Shown here one piece after another: positions 11,363-21,925 of a DNA stretch of 64,000 nt. Origin of the DNA: Arion vulgaris (Eukaryota > Mollusca > Gastropoda > Stylommatophora > Arionidae); the NCBI GenBank assembly GCA_020796225.1, contig CM036764.1:23113233-23177232 (forward strand), read 5' to 3'. The notes beneath the pieces were generated by a model. That model worked only from the letters and a program-made list of their open reading frames with translations. It was not told the origin of the DNA and did not search any database. The position numbers were made by a program, and so were the translations under genes. How positions within the stretch are numbered: the stretch's first letter is position 1; each line of letters begins with the position of its first letter.

Positions 11363-11804
11363 TGATAACATTGTGTGTTGTAGTTGTATGTGGAAGTTTT
11401 AATGTAGATATTTACAATGATGAAGTATTTCAGGTTACTAGTTATCAGCTATCAGAGGACTATCATCATATCACTCCGAACATGTCAATTGGTGCTCCAA
11501 TCTCCACCTCAACAAATCAGCAGTCAGCGTCTAACACGCCAGTTCGATCGTTGATGCTAAACTATGCTGGACAGAATATGTAGTATATAAGATCTGCAGT
11601 CAAATCAGTGGTACAACTGCTGATACCATTATCAATACCCAAGCAATTGACCACTGACGGACCACAGACCTTTGATCGCCCATGTTTGGGTTCTGTTGTA
11701 TATCCGTACTCAACTCAAAAGCACAGACGAGGTATGGCAATCCTTCCTGGCAGAGCGCTGGGGCAGCGTGGTTGCGTTATTGGTGATTTTGATTCACTGG
11801 TATA
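11363..11804. other. Unannotated region
   Basis: Frames of 92 and 65 codons occur here but show no domain that I recognise. A remnant of a retroelement is possible: ERWGSVVALLVILIHWYNL-like translation runs into the next low-complexity tract. Confidence 0.35.
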
Positions 11805-11990
11805 ACTTAATGGTGATGCTGATGTCGATGATGATGATGTCGATGATTGTAGCAATGGTAAAGATGACTGTAGATGTGATGATGATGATAGTCGTGATGA
11901 TGATGACGACCGTGTTGGTAATAACGACGATAATCATGATGATAATGATAATGACAATGAAAATGATGATGATAAGAATAAAGAACCACC
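11805..11990. repeat. Degenerate GAT/ATG-rich low-complexity tract
   Basis: GATGATGAT-type words dominate both halves, giving methionine-rich and histidine-rich frames on the two strands. It is a decayed trinucleotide repeat. Confidence 0.75.
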
Positions 11991-12465
11991 AGCGATGTAC
12001 ACATTACAACCTGGCAGAGTGAAATATCAAGACAAGAGTCAGAGGGTATGTAGGTCCATTGTAGCCAATATTCGATATTATTAATAGATCAATTTTGGCA
12101 GTTGATGTTGTTATTCTTTCTGTTTCCGAGACGTACTTGACGGACTTGAGTTACAGATTCTTTATTTAGTTGTAGATTTATATTATTCTGACATTCATCT
12201 AAATCTCAGTGTATTAAGATTGCATCTTGCTCTTTGTATCAATCAGTTAATCAATCATGTGCCATCTCCTCTTCGAATTTGAAAGTCATGGCTCTCCAAC
12301 AAGTTTTGTACTTTGCTCTTGGTACACTCAACAGACTTTTCCCTTTTCTGATGTGAAACAGTAGAATAGCAAACGAAATCCAACAAAGCAATAAAGCAAA
12401 TTAAATAATAGGACAAATGAAGCCAATTTAAAATGTAAACATATCACCATGAATAATAAAAAGCA
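11991..12465. other. Unannotated AT-rich DNA
   Basis: No supported feature. Confidence 0.4.
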
Positions 12466-12912
12466 TTGTTCAGCACAATCAGTCATCCAACATTATGCTA
12501 TCAGTGTCAATCCTGGAAGCCGACATCAAATAATAGAATAAAACTAGTCACAATAGAGATGAAGTGTCTTAACAGAATGCTGGGAGTATCAAGAAGAGAC
12601 CGGTTTAGAAAGAAGACATCAGGAAAAAAGTGGGTACAACATCAGTACTGAGCTTTATCAAGAAACAACAATTTAAATGGTTCGGCCACATAAGCAGATT
12701 ATCAACAGACAGTGCACCTCAAAAAGCAATGTTATTCCAATACAGTGGAAACACAGCAAAAGAGGCAATCCACGCTAAAGGTGAACGCAGAGATAACAGA
12801 GGCGACGAAAAACACTGTTTATGAAGCGCACACAAAATTTGTTCTAGAAACATCTTATTATCCTGACCCTGTGAGACAAAACATGATTAGAGAAAAGAAG
12901 ACCCTCTGATGC
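12466..12912 (+). pseudogene. LINE tail (CLNRMLGVSRR family)
   Basis: Two overlapping frames together give the C-terminal part of a non-LTR retrotransposon ORF2: first KCLNRMLGVSRRDRFRK, then, one frame over, SFIKKQQFKWFGHISRL. The final part, SYYPDPVRQN, follows in a third frame. Copies: 15915-16212, 20740-21075, 44640-45180 and 46035-46640. At least two frameshifts kill it. This family is notable because its RMLGV/DRFRN stretch seeds several minisatellites here. Confidence 0.7.
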
Positions 12913-12927
12913 ATATCATATATACAC

Positions 12928-13595
12928 ATCATCATCAAGGTGCGTATCCTTTATAGGACGTTGCTCTCTTTGCAGGCACATCTGAAATCGACTCTGCTCT
13001 TTGCCAGTTCATCCACTTCGTCGATGGTCATGTTCATGGTTTCTTTAATATCTTGTAGCCATCTTCTTCTTGGTCTGCCTCTGCGTCCTGGGACCCTGCC
13101 TCTAATATTGTTCTTTCCAGGCCATCGTTACGCTTGATGTGACCCAGGTATGTAATTTTTCTGTATAGTATGTTGTTTATCAGCCAATTCTCTTTAACAT
13201 TTAGTTCTTTCAGGACATCAGTGTTCTTTCTTTTTCTGCCCATGGTATTCGTAGGATCTTTCTGTAGCATTTAGTTTCGAAGGACTGGATTTTCGTTCTT
13301 AATTTTTGTGTAATAGTCCATGATTCACAACCATAAGTAGTCACTGGGAAAATGCATGCTCTCAATATTTTTAATTTTAGTATTTTGCAGGTGCTTTGCC
13401 ACATGTTCTTCATTGTGTTTAACTTCTTGATTGCTATTGCCAATCTTCTTGAGATCTCTTTGGAGCAGTCACCGTTATTGTTAATTATTGAGCCCAGATA
13501 TTCGTAGCTCTCTACACATTGCAGTTCTTCATTGTTTACTTGGATGTTAGGTGAGCCTTTGCTTTGTCAGTTGACATGATTTTCGTTTTTTGTGT
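12928..13595 (-). pseudogene. LINE ORF2 C-terminal part (ITYLGHIKRN family)
   Basis: Minus-strand frames give LKILRACIFPVTTYGCESW followed by FETKCYRKILRIPW, then, after a frameshift near 13250, KITYLGHIKRNDGLERTIL. The YGCESW and YLGHIKR motifs are standard landmarks at the end of the reverse transcriptase region of many LINEs. A short ATCATC tail at 12928 marks the 3' end. It is 5'-truncated and frameshifted. Confidence 0.75.
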
Positions 13596-13779
13596 ATTCA
13601 CATATATATACACTGCTTCAAAATATAATTATCTACTGTCCCAATATTTTATGTTTAAACATCCTTATCCCAATTTGGCAGATGCCGATCAGAAATAAAG
13701 AGCAGAATAGGAAAAGCGAAAACATCATTCCTGAAAATGAGAAGCATTATCTGCAACAAGCCCTTGTCAATCCCGATCA

Positions 13780-14227
13780 GAATGCGAGTTATTCAGTGCT
13801 ACATAGAACCAATACTGACATACGGGTGCGAGTCATGGACAATGAACACACAGATCGAAAATCTCTGAGGGCCACAGAAATGTGGTTTTATAGAAGAATG
13901 ATGAGAATCCATGGACTGCTAAAATGACTAATGTTGAGGTGTTGAATGAGATCAAGACACAGAGAAAGCTTATCATCAATATAAGAAAGAGGCAGTCATC
14001 ATTTTTCGGGAATGTGATGAGGAGGGGAGGTTTAGAACACATCGTGACAACTGGTAAAATTGAGGGTAGACGAGACAGGGGAAGACAGAGAGAGAAAATG
14101 TTGGATGTCCTGACTTCATGGCACGGTAGAGCGTCAACATCTGAGTTGATAGCAAACACCAACGACAGAGATTTGTGGAGATCCATGATCGTCTACGCCA
14201 GCCGGCACGCACCTGATGATGATGATT
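13780..14227 (+). pseudogene. LINE ORF2 C-terminal part (RRGGLEHIVTTGKIEG family)
   Basis: Two adjacent plus frames read SLRATEMWFYRRMMRIHGLL, then SFFGNVMRRGGLEHIVTTGK and a GRRDRGRQREKMLD basic block, then a DRDLWRSMIVYASRH-like end. A stop at 13925 and a frame change separate them. A GAT-repeat tail at 14215-14226 marks the 3' end. A minus copy lies at 51030-51310. This is the most intact LINE tail in this part of the window. Confidence 0.75.
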
Positions 14228-14879
14228 CCAATTTACATCAACAGATGTCGTAATGTTTTCCTTCCTTCCTTGAAAACAGACGAATTACTCAGCGCTCATA
14301 ATTATCACATACACAAATACTAATATTGGGTTTCTTCACTTGTACAGACTGAATTTCATCATTATTCAATTTTTTAGCAAATTCAATCAATTATTTTTTT
14401 TAAAAGAGGATCGCCATCCTATCGTCCCATTGAATGTAGTAAAAGATCACTGGAATGGAAATGCCAAGTCATCTCTCAGCTAACGGCTTTTCACTATGTC
14501 ATAATAAAGAGGGACCACAAACGAGGCTGACAAACGAGTCTAGCAAAGTTGAGTATTAATTGGTTGCTATTTTTAGTAACTGTTCCTATTTGAAACAAAT
14601 AAATAATTCAGCTGTCATGGAAATTGTGTGTTAAAAAATACAGATCGGATTTCAGAAATTTCCCGAAAGAATTTTCTGATTTTATAGAAAGAAGAGGACT
14701 TTCAGCATACCGAAATTTGCAGATTAATACGTATTCTGTACGGCATAGCAAGTATTTTTATACAGTGCTGGTTTCGGTACTTTTATCTGTGGGTCAATAT
14801 TTAGCGCCAAGATGGACAATACAGTATTTACTGTCCGAACAAACAAAACTAAACGTTATTACCGCTTTACGTTTTTAAT
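14228..14879. other. Unannotated region
   Basis: An 84-codon frame at 14624-14878 has no recognisable motif. No repeat structure is seen. Confidence 0.4.
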
Positions 14880-15092
14880 TCATCATCATCATCATCATCA
14901 TCAAGTAGCTTGTCCCTTCCAGAACTTGGCTCCCATGACAGCAGTCCTGAAAAACTCTCTGTTCTGTGCAAGTTGCACAGTCATTCTCAGATCGTCACTG
15001 ACATCTTATACCCATCGTCTTCTAGGTTTTCCTCTCAAATACTTCTTCCTGGCACCATTCCCTAAAAAATTAGCTTCAACGGGCACTCATAC
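14880..15092 (-). pseudogene. LINE tail with (ATC)n/(GAT)n end
   Basis: An (ATC)n run at 14879-14903 is the 3' tail in minus orientation. The adjacent minus frame gives SDDLRMTVQLAQNREFFRT and AKFWKGQAT, resembling LINE C-termini of the AQxRxxWR type. The family differs from the other TGATG-tailed ones here. Confidence 0.5.
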
Positions 15093-15327
15093 ATGATTAA
15101 TAAAACGCGTAATTTATTTTTTTAAATATATTTTACCAAAAAAATATGAGATCTTGAATAGAATCAATATTTTCCAAAAGGACATCATACATCTCAGAAA
15201 GTCGTTCAATGAGTCGGGAAAGTATGATGAGAACAGGATGGGTATATTGCATCGCGGAAATAGATAAATATGAAAAGAAAAGGCGGATAATATATAAGAA
15301 TATGTAGCCGCCTAACCACATATCTAC

Positions 15328-15683
15328 GAAAAATAATGAACTTAAAATGGAACGAATTCATGAGAAGTGATGAAATCAGAGACATGTCTGGTCAACCACT
15401 AGTAACAACTGTTATAAGAAGGAGAAGATGGAGATATGTTGGACACACATTGAGAAGAAATGATAAAATAATATCAAAGCTGGCATTGAAGTGGGATGCA
15501 AAGGGTTAAAAAAAATAGAGGTCGACCTAAGGAGACGCTGAAACGAACTTTACTGAGAGAGGCAAGAAATATCAGTCTCAGTTTCATGGAGGAGGCGAGT
15601 TGTCCAGGACAGAGCGGTATGGAGAAATTGCTTGCAGGCCCTGTGCAACGTATAACGGTATGAGAGGAATTATTATTATTATT
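15328..15683 (+). pseudogene. LINE tail (RTE-like family), plus
   Basis: The plus strand is the counterpart of 32035-32520: LKWNEF, RRRWRYVGHTLRRND, a GRPKETLKRTLL block (after a frameshift in an A-run near 15507) and VQDRAVWRNCLQALCN, then ATTATT tail at 15669-15684. It is 5'-truncated with at least one frameshift. Confidence 0.7.
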
Positions 15684-15721
15684 AACTGCATGAGACGGAA
15701 GAAAGTGAAGAACAGAATAGA

Positions 15722-15897
15722 CTAGTACTGCTAGAAACAGAAAGACTATATGCTACTGCTAAAAAACAGAAAGACTAGTACTGCTAGAAACAGAAAGACT
15801 AGTACTTGCTAGAAACAGAAAGACTAGTACTGCTAGAAACAGAAAGACTAGTACTGATAGAAACAGAAAGACTAGTACTGCTAGAAACAGAAAAATA
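15722..15897. repeat. 24-bp minisatellite
   Basis: The unit AGTACTGCTAGAAACAGAAA plus GACT repeats about seven times with few changes. Minus-strand translation gives an SVLVFLFL-type artefact. Confidence 0.85.
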
Positions 15898-15914
15898 TAA
15901 AGTATAATTACCAA

Positions 15915-16212
15915 CGTCAGCTGGGATACACTATTTTCTTCTTTTCTCTCATACTCTTTTGCCTCACAGTGACAGAATATGAAGAAATTTACAGAACGGG
16001 ATTTTGTGTGCGCATTATAAATAATGTTTTTCCCCACTCTTTTATCTCTGGGGTCTACCTTTTGCGAGGACGATCTTTGCCTTGTATCCACTGTAACGGG
16101 GTAGAATTGCATTTTGATGTGAACTGTTTGTTGGTAATCTGTTTATATGGCCGAACCATTTCATTTGTTGTTTCTTGATGAAGATCAGTACTAATGTTGT
16201 ACCCACTTTTTT
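15915..16212 (-). pseudogene. LINE tail (RMLGVTRR family), minus
   Basis: Minus-strand sequence matches 44640-44930 and 20740-21000, including the segments that read KKQQxKWFGHI and GTTSVL elsewhere. It runs straight into the 74-bp array at its 5' side. Confidence 0.6.
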
Positions 16213-17000
16213 CCTGATGCCCTCATTTCTAAACCAGTCTCCCGTGAGATATATTGTGGAAAACTATGTTAGACTCGTACTTTTCTCCTGATGCCCTCAT
16301 TTCTAAACCAGTCTCCCTTGAGATATATTGTGGAAAACTATGTTAGACTCGTACTTTTTCCTGATGCCATCATTTCTAAACCAGTCTCCTGTGAGATAAT
16401 TGTGGAAAACTATGTTAGACTCGTACTTTTCTCCTGATGCCCTCATTTCTAAACCAGTCTCCCGTGAGATATATTGTGGAAAACTATGTTAGACTCGTAC
16501 TTTTCTCATGATGCCCTCATTTCTAAACCAGTCTCCGTGAGATAATTGTGGAAAACTATGTTAGACTCGTACTTTTCTCCTGATGCCATCATTTCTAAAC
16601 CAGTCTCTCGTGAGATACATTGTGGAAAACTATGTTAGACTCGTACTTTTCTCCTGATGCCCTCATTTCTAAACCAGTCTCTCGTGAGATACATTGTGGA
16701 AAACTATGTTAGACTCGTACTTTTCTCCTGATGCTCTCATTTCTAAACCAGTCTCCCGTGAGATATATTGTGGAAAACTATGTTAGACTCGTACTTTTTT
16801 CCTGATGCCCTCATTTCTAAACCAGTCTCCCGTGAGATATATTGTGGAAAACTATGTTAGACTCGTACTTTTCTCCTGATGCCTCATTTCTAAACCAGTC
16901 TCTCGTGAGATACATTGTAGAAAACTATGTTAGCTCGTACTTTTCTCCTGATGCCTCATTTCTAACCAGTCTCTGAGATACATTGTGAAACTTAGACTGT
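16213..17000. repeat. 74-bp minisatellite partly derived from a LINE
   Basis: CCTGATGCCCTCATTTCTAA recurs every 74 bp (16213, 16287 and onward), about ten and a half copies, decaying at the right edge. The first 29 bp of each unit (CCTGATG... to ACCAGTCTC) equals the LINE segment that continues from 16212. The remaining 45 bp, with GAAAACTATGTTAGACTCGT, is not seen in the other LINE copies. Confidence 0.9.
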
Positions 17001-17112
17001 ACTTTTATTGATCATCGGCACACGATGGATGATGTAGTCAATATCACGTCTGTCACCTTTAGTTCTCAATACTTTTTTAGTACCCAATTGAAGCTGGATA
17101 CACCTGAGAGAA
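17001..17112 (-). mobile_element. SINE family C, 3' fragment, minus
   Basis: Words such as ATCGGCACACGATGGATGAT match the family C body at 18240 and 43855. Only part of the element is present. Confidence 0.5.
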
Positions 17113-17303
17113 TCTGGGACTAGACAAATTCCAGCTCAGTAGATCGGATACTAAAAAATTTAGCTTTTGTAGTTGTAGATTTCTTTTTCCGTAATCGATT
17201 TGTACAAATGGTAGCTATGATGAACACAATTCCTCCATGTTATCTGTGATCCGATTAGAGCCAACAATCCAAATCTATCCAAGTAATTTTGATGTAGAAA
17301 CTA

Positions 17304-17562
17304 CAGGGTGTTCAAGATTAAAGCAGCCCCATTGACAAATCGAAAGTTGCCAGATAATCTATCGCGTTATGTTTATGTACTATTTAAACCGGTTCTGACT
17401 AGCTCGTTTTACGTCACATTTGTTCATCGCTCCTTCCCGCACTACAATTACATACCGTCACATAACCTTGACCTATACTACGTCATAACTGAACCTTCTC
17501 ATTTTCATACATATATGCCAGATTGACTCCATTCGCAGGCTGCTATTATCTTGAACACCCTG
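17304..17562. mobile_element. TA-flanked MITE (mariner/Tc1-like), copy 2
   Basis: The element begins CAGGGTGTTCAAGATTA and ends ATCTTGAACACCCTG with TA on both sides (17302-17303 and 17563-17564). At 259 bp it matches 6035-6291 along its length. Perfect TA duplication and TIRs support transposition by a mariner/Tc1-type enzyme supplied elsewhere. Confidence 0.85.
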
Positions 17563-17654
17563 TATAAACGAATTAATGGTATAATCTAAGGAATAATTTT
17601 AGCACTATGTTACATTAGAAACGCTGAATTGAAAAACAAAATAATATAAATGTT

Positions 17655-17925
17655 GGTATAAAAGGGTCTAAAGATGAAGAATTTATTCATTGCACTGGGT
17701 TTTACCCCATATAGCTCGGTCCCTCTCCGTAAAAATCGCATGCCGAGAGTGTTGAATAAAGCACGAATATCGTAGTTCTAGCAGCAATCCTATGATCCAT
17801 GGAACACAAAATTAACTCGTGAACAGAAAGGTGCGGTCCAAATTCGAACCAACGACCTTCGAAGCGCAAGACAACAGCGTAATCACTACTTAGCCACGGA
17901 GGTGATAAATTGCAGTCATAGGTTC
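17655..17925 (-). mobile_element. tRNA-headed SINE family G, minus
   Basis: On the minus strand CCTCCGTGGCTAAGTAGTG (A-box region) and GTTGGTTCGAATTTGG (B-box region) form a tRNA-like head. The body contains GGAGAGGGACCGAGC. Partial relatives lie at 21690-21925, 25505-25630, 36888-37022 and 46835-46985. Confidence 0.6.
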
Positions 17926-17929
17926 TATT

Positions 17930-18507
17930 ACATCTTCTTCCTCTTCCAACGCTCCACATCGACCACTTGTTAACCATTTTGTGTGATTTGTATGGGATCT
18001 GAGCCTAAGGGCGTTTGCACATTGTGCTAGTTATGCACTTACAAAGTATGCCAGCATTTGAGAGCCGCTTTAGCGTAGTTGTTAGTGAACTCGCTTCGCA
18101 AGACTGGTGGTCTGGGTTCAGCTCCGCAATGTGCGTGGAATTTTTCCCGACCGCGACGGTTTCAGGTCGACCCAGCCTCAACTGGGTACCAGACATGCTC
18201 TGGGAAAGTAAAGGCGGCCGGCGTGATGCTGACCACATCATCCATCGTGTGCCGACGGTCGATGAAAAATACAGACCTAACACTGTATTGACCTATATAC
18301 CACAAGGCATGAAAGGGTTCCTTTACTTTACTTTTACTTAAAGTCAGCACATCCGATTTCTGTAACGCTTTTTATTTACTATGGTAGCTTCCCTAGGTCT
18401 TTACCTCAGTCGCCTCTTACGACATGCTTTGTATTTTTACACGCATCGCTTGTAGGTCGCGATGTTATTATTCTTTGCTCCCCTTGTGATCCCCGACAAC
18501 ACACGGG
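17930..18507 (+). mobile_element. SINE-like family A interrupted by a family C SINE
   Basis: The left part (17930-18057) and right part (18344-18507) of a family A element are separated by the SINE at 18061-18340. Left flank CCAGCAT and right flank CAGCACAT are the expected duplicated target, now imperfect. The right part also carries a small extra segment near 18432-18450. Confidence 0.65.
18061..18340 (+). mobile_element. SINE family C, full length, plus
   Basis: The tRNA-like head contains TTAGCGTAGTTGTTAGTGAAC and a degraded B-box region near GGTCTGGGTTCAGCTCC. The body holds CAGCCTCAACTGGGTACCAG, and the 3' end is the CTTTACTTTACTTTTA tail. It matches 56854-57129. The 108-codon plus frame is an artefact. 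Confidence 0.75.
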
Positions 18508-18509
18508 TG

Positions 18510-19339
18510 CTATGTTCGATAAGAAACGGCAAGAAATAAGAGAAGAGACAGAAAGAAAGTAGAACATGCGATAACAAAATTCATGCGTATAATCAGAAGT
18601 AAACAAAGAATAAAGAGAACTCTCCACAGAAGAGTTTATACTCTTGTTTACCCACGTGACAGAACGCAAAAGATGGAGAAATATGAAAGAATACAAACAA
18701 AATTATATCCGAATGTCAACACAGAATAACATTTTTATAACCCACTAAGGAGACGAGAATTGTAGAAAAGAAACTCAAAATGAATGAAAGAAAACCAGAA
18801 ACCAAACACTGCCGTCCACTTCAAGTTATTTTAACACATTATTACAAAAATTCACAAATCCCCGCTAAAATGCAACAAGGAGCGACGACTACCGTAATCA
18901 ATACTAAAACTGAGTTGCGGCCCTTCCAAATGTTTCCCTACCAACACGTAGTAACAATTATTCAATCTGGAGAATTTTCTTTCTGGGTTTTTTTAGAAAT
19001 ATTAAATTGAAGTGCTGCAGAATGCACTTAAATCTCTTGAAAGCAGAATTTAAGTAGATTGAGGGGGGAAAAACCCCATGGAAATGACAGAATATCGTGT
19101 CGTGAATATGATCAGAATATGGAGAAAGATTAGAGTTTTCTTAGTAATTATAATTGTCTTCATTATTTTTTAAAAGGAATGTTATTTTGGGTTACTCAAC
19201 AATCATACATCATTCGATTGCTGTCGTTAGTGAAATGGTAGTGCTTTTATGTGCGTAGCACCATGTCAAACAATGCATCATTATTTTCTTCTTTCTTTCG
19301 TCTTTTCTCTAACCCTGCTTTGCTCTTCACATCGTCGGG
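18510..19339. other. Unannotated region
   Basis: Only a 76-codon frame (18780-19010) of unknown nature is present. No repeats or termini are visible. Confidence 0.4.
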
Positions 19340-19497
19340 ATAAGAAGAGGTTCCTGCCAGTGTGATGCCGTGGCCCGCTAGGGAAGCAAAGAATAGTAAC
19401 ACTGCCACCTACAAGCCATGTCGTAAGAGGAGACTGATGTAGGAACTAGAAGCTACCTAGTAAATAAAAAGCGTCGCAAAAATCGAATGTGCTGGCC

Positions 19498-20620
19498 TTC
19501 AAAGTTCATAAGTACGGTTCCAACTTCACTGCAACAGGTCACCCCATAATTGCTCCGTTCCTGTGCCAATAAAATCACACGAAATGCTAACAACTGTGAA
19601 ATGTTTCCTGTGTAACTAATTCCAGAATGAAACAGCGCGTACCACCACAAAACAAAACCTGCACCGCATAAAATGCATATGGCCGTCGCTAATGTAGCAA
19701 CACAAAACTGTTCATCACTGGAATTATCGAAAAAGGGTGGAGACTGCAGTAAAACTTGGAAAAATAGCTAAACACGTAAAAATAAAGTACTATAGTTTTA
19801 CAAAATGCATAAACAGTGACGATAAACAGCAGCGTTTTGACCAAAATGCCTTTATCAAGCAAACAATACAACAAGAATGACGAATTTCGAGGAACACTAC
19901 AAATGGACGATTACATGTAGAAACATTCAAACCTATCTAATGAAAATCTGGGAATAAAAACGAATAACGAAATGAGTGCAACACAAAGCAGGAAGTGGAA
20001 AGAAGAGAAACAATAAACAATATAGTGGATAATAACATATATTGGAGCAAATACCATATAGATTACAAGGCATGAGATGTTATTTATCCACTATATTGTT
20101 TATTGTTTCTCTTCTTTCCACTTCGTTATGTTGCACTCATTTCGTTATTCGTTTTTATTCCCAGATTTTCATTAGATAGGTTTGAATGTTTCTACATGTG
20201 ATCGTCCATTTGTAGTGTTCCTCGAAATTCGTCATTCTTGTGTATTGTTTGCTTGATAAAGGCCTTTGGTCGAAACGTTGCTGTTTATCGTCACTATCAC
20301 TTGAATTGCAATTCTTGTCGAAAAGGAACATCAATCATGACAAAATCCAGCTTTCTGCACTCGCTATATAACTGCATACGACAGATTGAGCTTGTTCGTC
20401 ATAACCGCTGTCCGCCATTTTCAGAATACACACAACAAACGCACGGTTGACACAGCAAATAGCATTTCATGTAACAGTCACAGCGTTGCTCAAGCACTAA
20501 CTCAATAGCTCGGCAAATGAAACCGGAAAATACCGGACCAAACATGACGAAAATGCGCTAGCAAAGTCGTGTTCAGAATCAAACAGTTCTGACTCTGAAT
20601 GGCCCTCCCGCATTCCGCCA
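19498..20620. mobile_element. Fold-back insertion, Penelope-like or unknown
   Basis: This 1123-bp insertion is flanked by the 9-bp duplication GTGCTGGCC. It holds a large inverted repeat: left arm 19815-20038, right arm 20077-20295, with a 38-bp spacer, and nearly identical arms. Each arm carries a segment like GATAAAGGCCTTTGGTCGAAAC, resembling the core of hammerhead ribozymes found in Penelope-like elements. A related single segment lies at 24300-24440. No reverse transcriptase frame is visible, so the class is inferred. Confidence 0.55.
19815..20295. repeat. Long inverted repeat (arms about 220 bp)
   Basis: AGTGACGATAAACAGCAGCG at 19815 pairs with the sequence ending TGTTTATCGTCACT at 20295. 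The inner ends ATAATAACAT (left) and ATGTTATTTAT (right) enclose 38 unpaired bases. A transcript could form a very long hairpin. Confidence 0.85.
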
Positions 20621-20739
20621 GTGCTGGCCTACTTGTAGGTGCATAGCTGACACAACGTACAATCGCTCTTAGGCTCCGTTCACATGCAAATCACACAGTG
20701 GTTAACAAGTGGTCGATATGAAGTGTTCGAAGAAAAAAA

Positions 20740-21075
20740 AGTTTCTACAACGGGTTCTTTTTTTTGCGATTCATACATCGTGTCTTTTACTGTCTCTGTT
20801 ATTTCTGTAGTTTTCCTTTTACGTGGACAATCTTTTGCATTGTACTCGCTGTAATAGAGTAGCATTATCATTTGAAGAGCATTGTCTGTTGGTTATCTGC
20901 ATCATAATCAACCATTTAATTTGTTGTTTCTTGAGGAAGTTCAGTACTGATGTTGTACCCACTTTTTTCCCTGATGTCTTTCTTCATTTCTAAACCGGTC
21001 TGTTTTGATACTCCCAGTATTATGCACAGACATTTCACCTCGGTCGTTACTAGCAGTTTTCTTCTATCGTTTGAT
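20740..21075 (-). pseudogene. LINE tail (RMLGVTRR family), minus
   Basis: The minus strand matches 44640-45000: the segment TGTTGTACCCACTTTTTTCC followed by ATTTCTAAACCGGTCTG, then the codons for the RxxLGV stretch near 21020. Several frameshifts. It abuts the family A copy on its left. Confidence 0.6.
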
Positions 21076-21329
21076 CTCAACGTCCATGCTTGGCACTAAT
21101 ATCATAGAAGGCGGGAGAAATGTAGTGTTAAGCAATGCTATGTTAGTGTTCATGGTGACATACTTGCTTTCAAAATTTCGGCAATTTGCTCTATGAATCA
21201 GTTTGTTTTATTGCATCTATGTTGAGTTTCGTTAGTTATTCTACCATTTTCACGAAAATTTACCACAGGTACTTAAAGATTTTAACTTGTAAAGCAGGAT
21301 TGTACAGTTTAAATCTCACCATGCGGTTC

Positions 21330-21650
21330 TTGGATTTGATTTCTATTTAATGTCTCTATGTGTGATCAATATATATTATCTGGTTTTTATGTGTGGTCTA
21401 TATTTATGATCTTTACGTATTGTCTCTATTTCTGGTATATATGTTGTCTCATGTCTATGTTGTGTCTATAAGATTTTGTTTTGGTTTCTTGTCTGGTCTT
21501 TATGTCTCGCCTGTACGCTGTCTCATAAAAAGTGTCTTGTCTACAGGATGTTTGGTATCCATATATGGTGTCTGGTCTCTGTGTTTGGTCTATATGTTGT
21601 CTCAGATCTATGCTCAGTCTTTAAGCTTAGTCTCACATCTATAAAACTGA
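21330..21650. repeat. Degenerate T-rich tandem repeat
   Basis: Words such as TGTCTGGTCTATATGTTGTC recur irregularly with no clean period. Probably an old decayed minisatellite. Confidence 0.5.
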
Positions 21651-21689
21651 TATATGCCATATACGCGTGCACGAGCGTAATGTTTTAAA

Positions 21690-21925
21690 GGGTTTAGAGG
21701 TGAAGAATTGACATCTTTGTTGTGGGTTTACCAATATAGTTCTTCCCTCTCCGCAGAAATGGCACAACATATGCCGAAAGTATTGCTCAAAGCACTAACT
21801 TAGTAGCCCCATCCCAGCAACAATCTTTTAGATTTCCGAAACATACACATATTGATCGAATGACCTGGTCTAGACTCGAATCCATAACATTTAGATCTCA
21901 CATCGCTATGAATGACGGTGATTGT
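21690..21925 (-). mobile_element. SINE family G, diverged, minus
   Basis: Landmarks shared with 17655-17925 are GGTGAAGAATT, TTCCCTCTCCGCAGAAAT and a GACTCGAATCC (B-box) region near 21875. The 5' head is weak. Confidence 0.45.

Larger units (their letters stand above)
19340..20745 (-). mobile_element. SINE-like family A split by a 1.1-kb insertion
   Basis: The two parts of a minus-oriented family A copy lie at 19340-19497 and 20621-20745. Both carry GTGCTGGCC at the breakpoint (19489-19497 and 20621-20629), a perfect 9-bp duplication bounding the inserted segment. Confidence 0.75.

Noticed and set aside
18061..18200. Functional tRNA genes at the A/B-box sequences
   Set aside because: The tRNA-like heads have degraded arms, occur in multiple dispersed copies and lead into long non-tRNA bodies, so they are SINE heads.
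19825..19870. A functional hammerhead ribozyme
   Set aside because: The CUGAUGA core is altered and stem I does not pair by eye, so only a resemblance is claimed.
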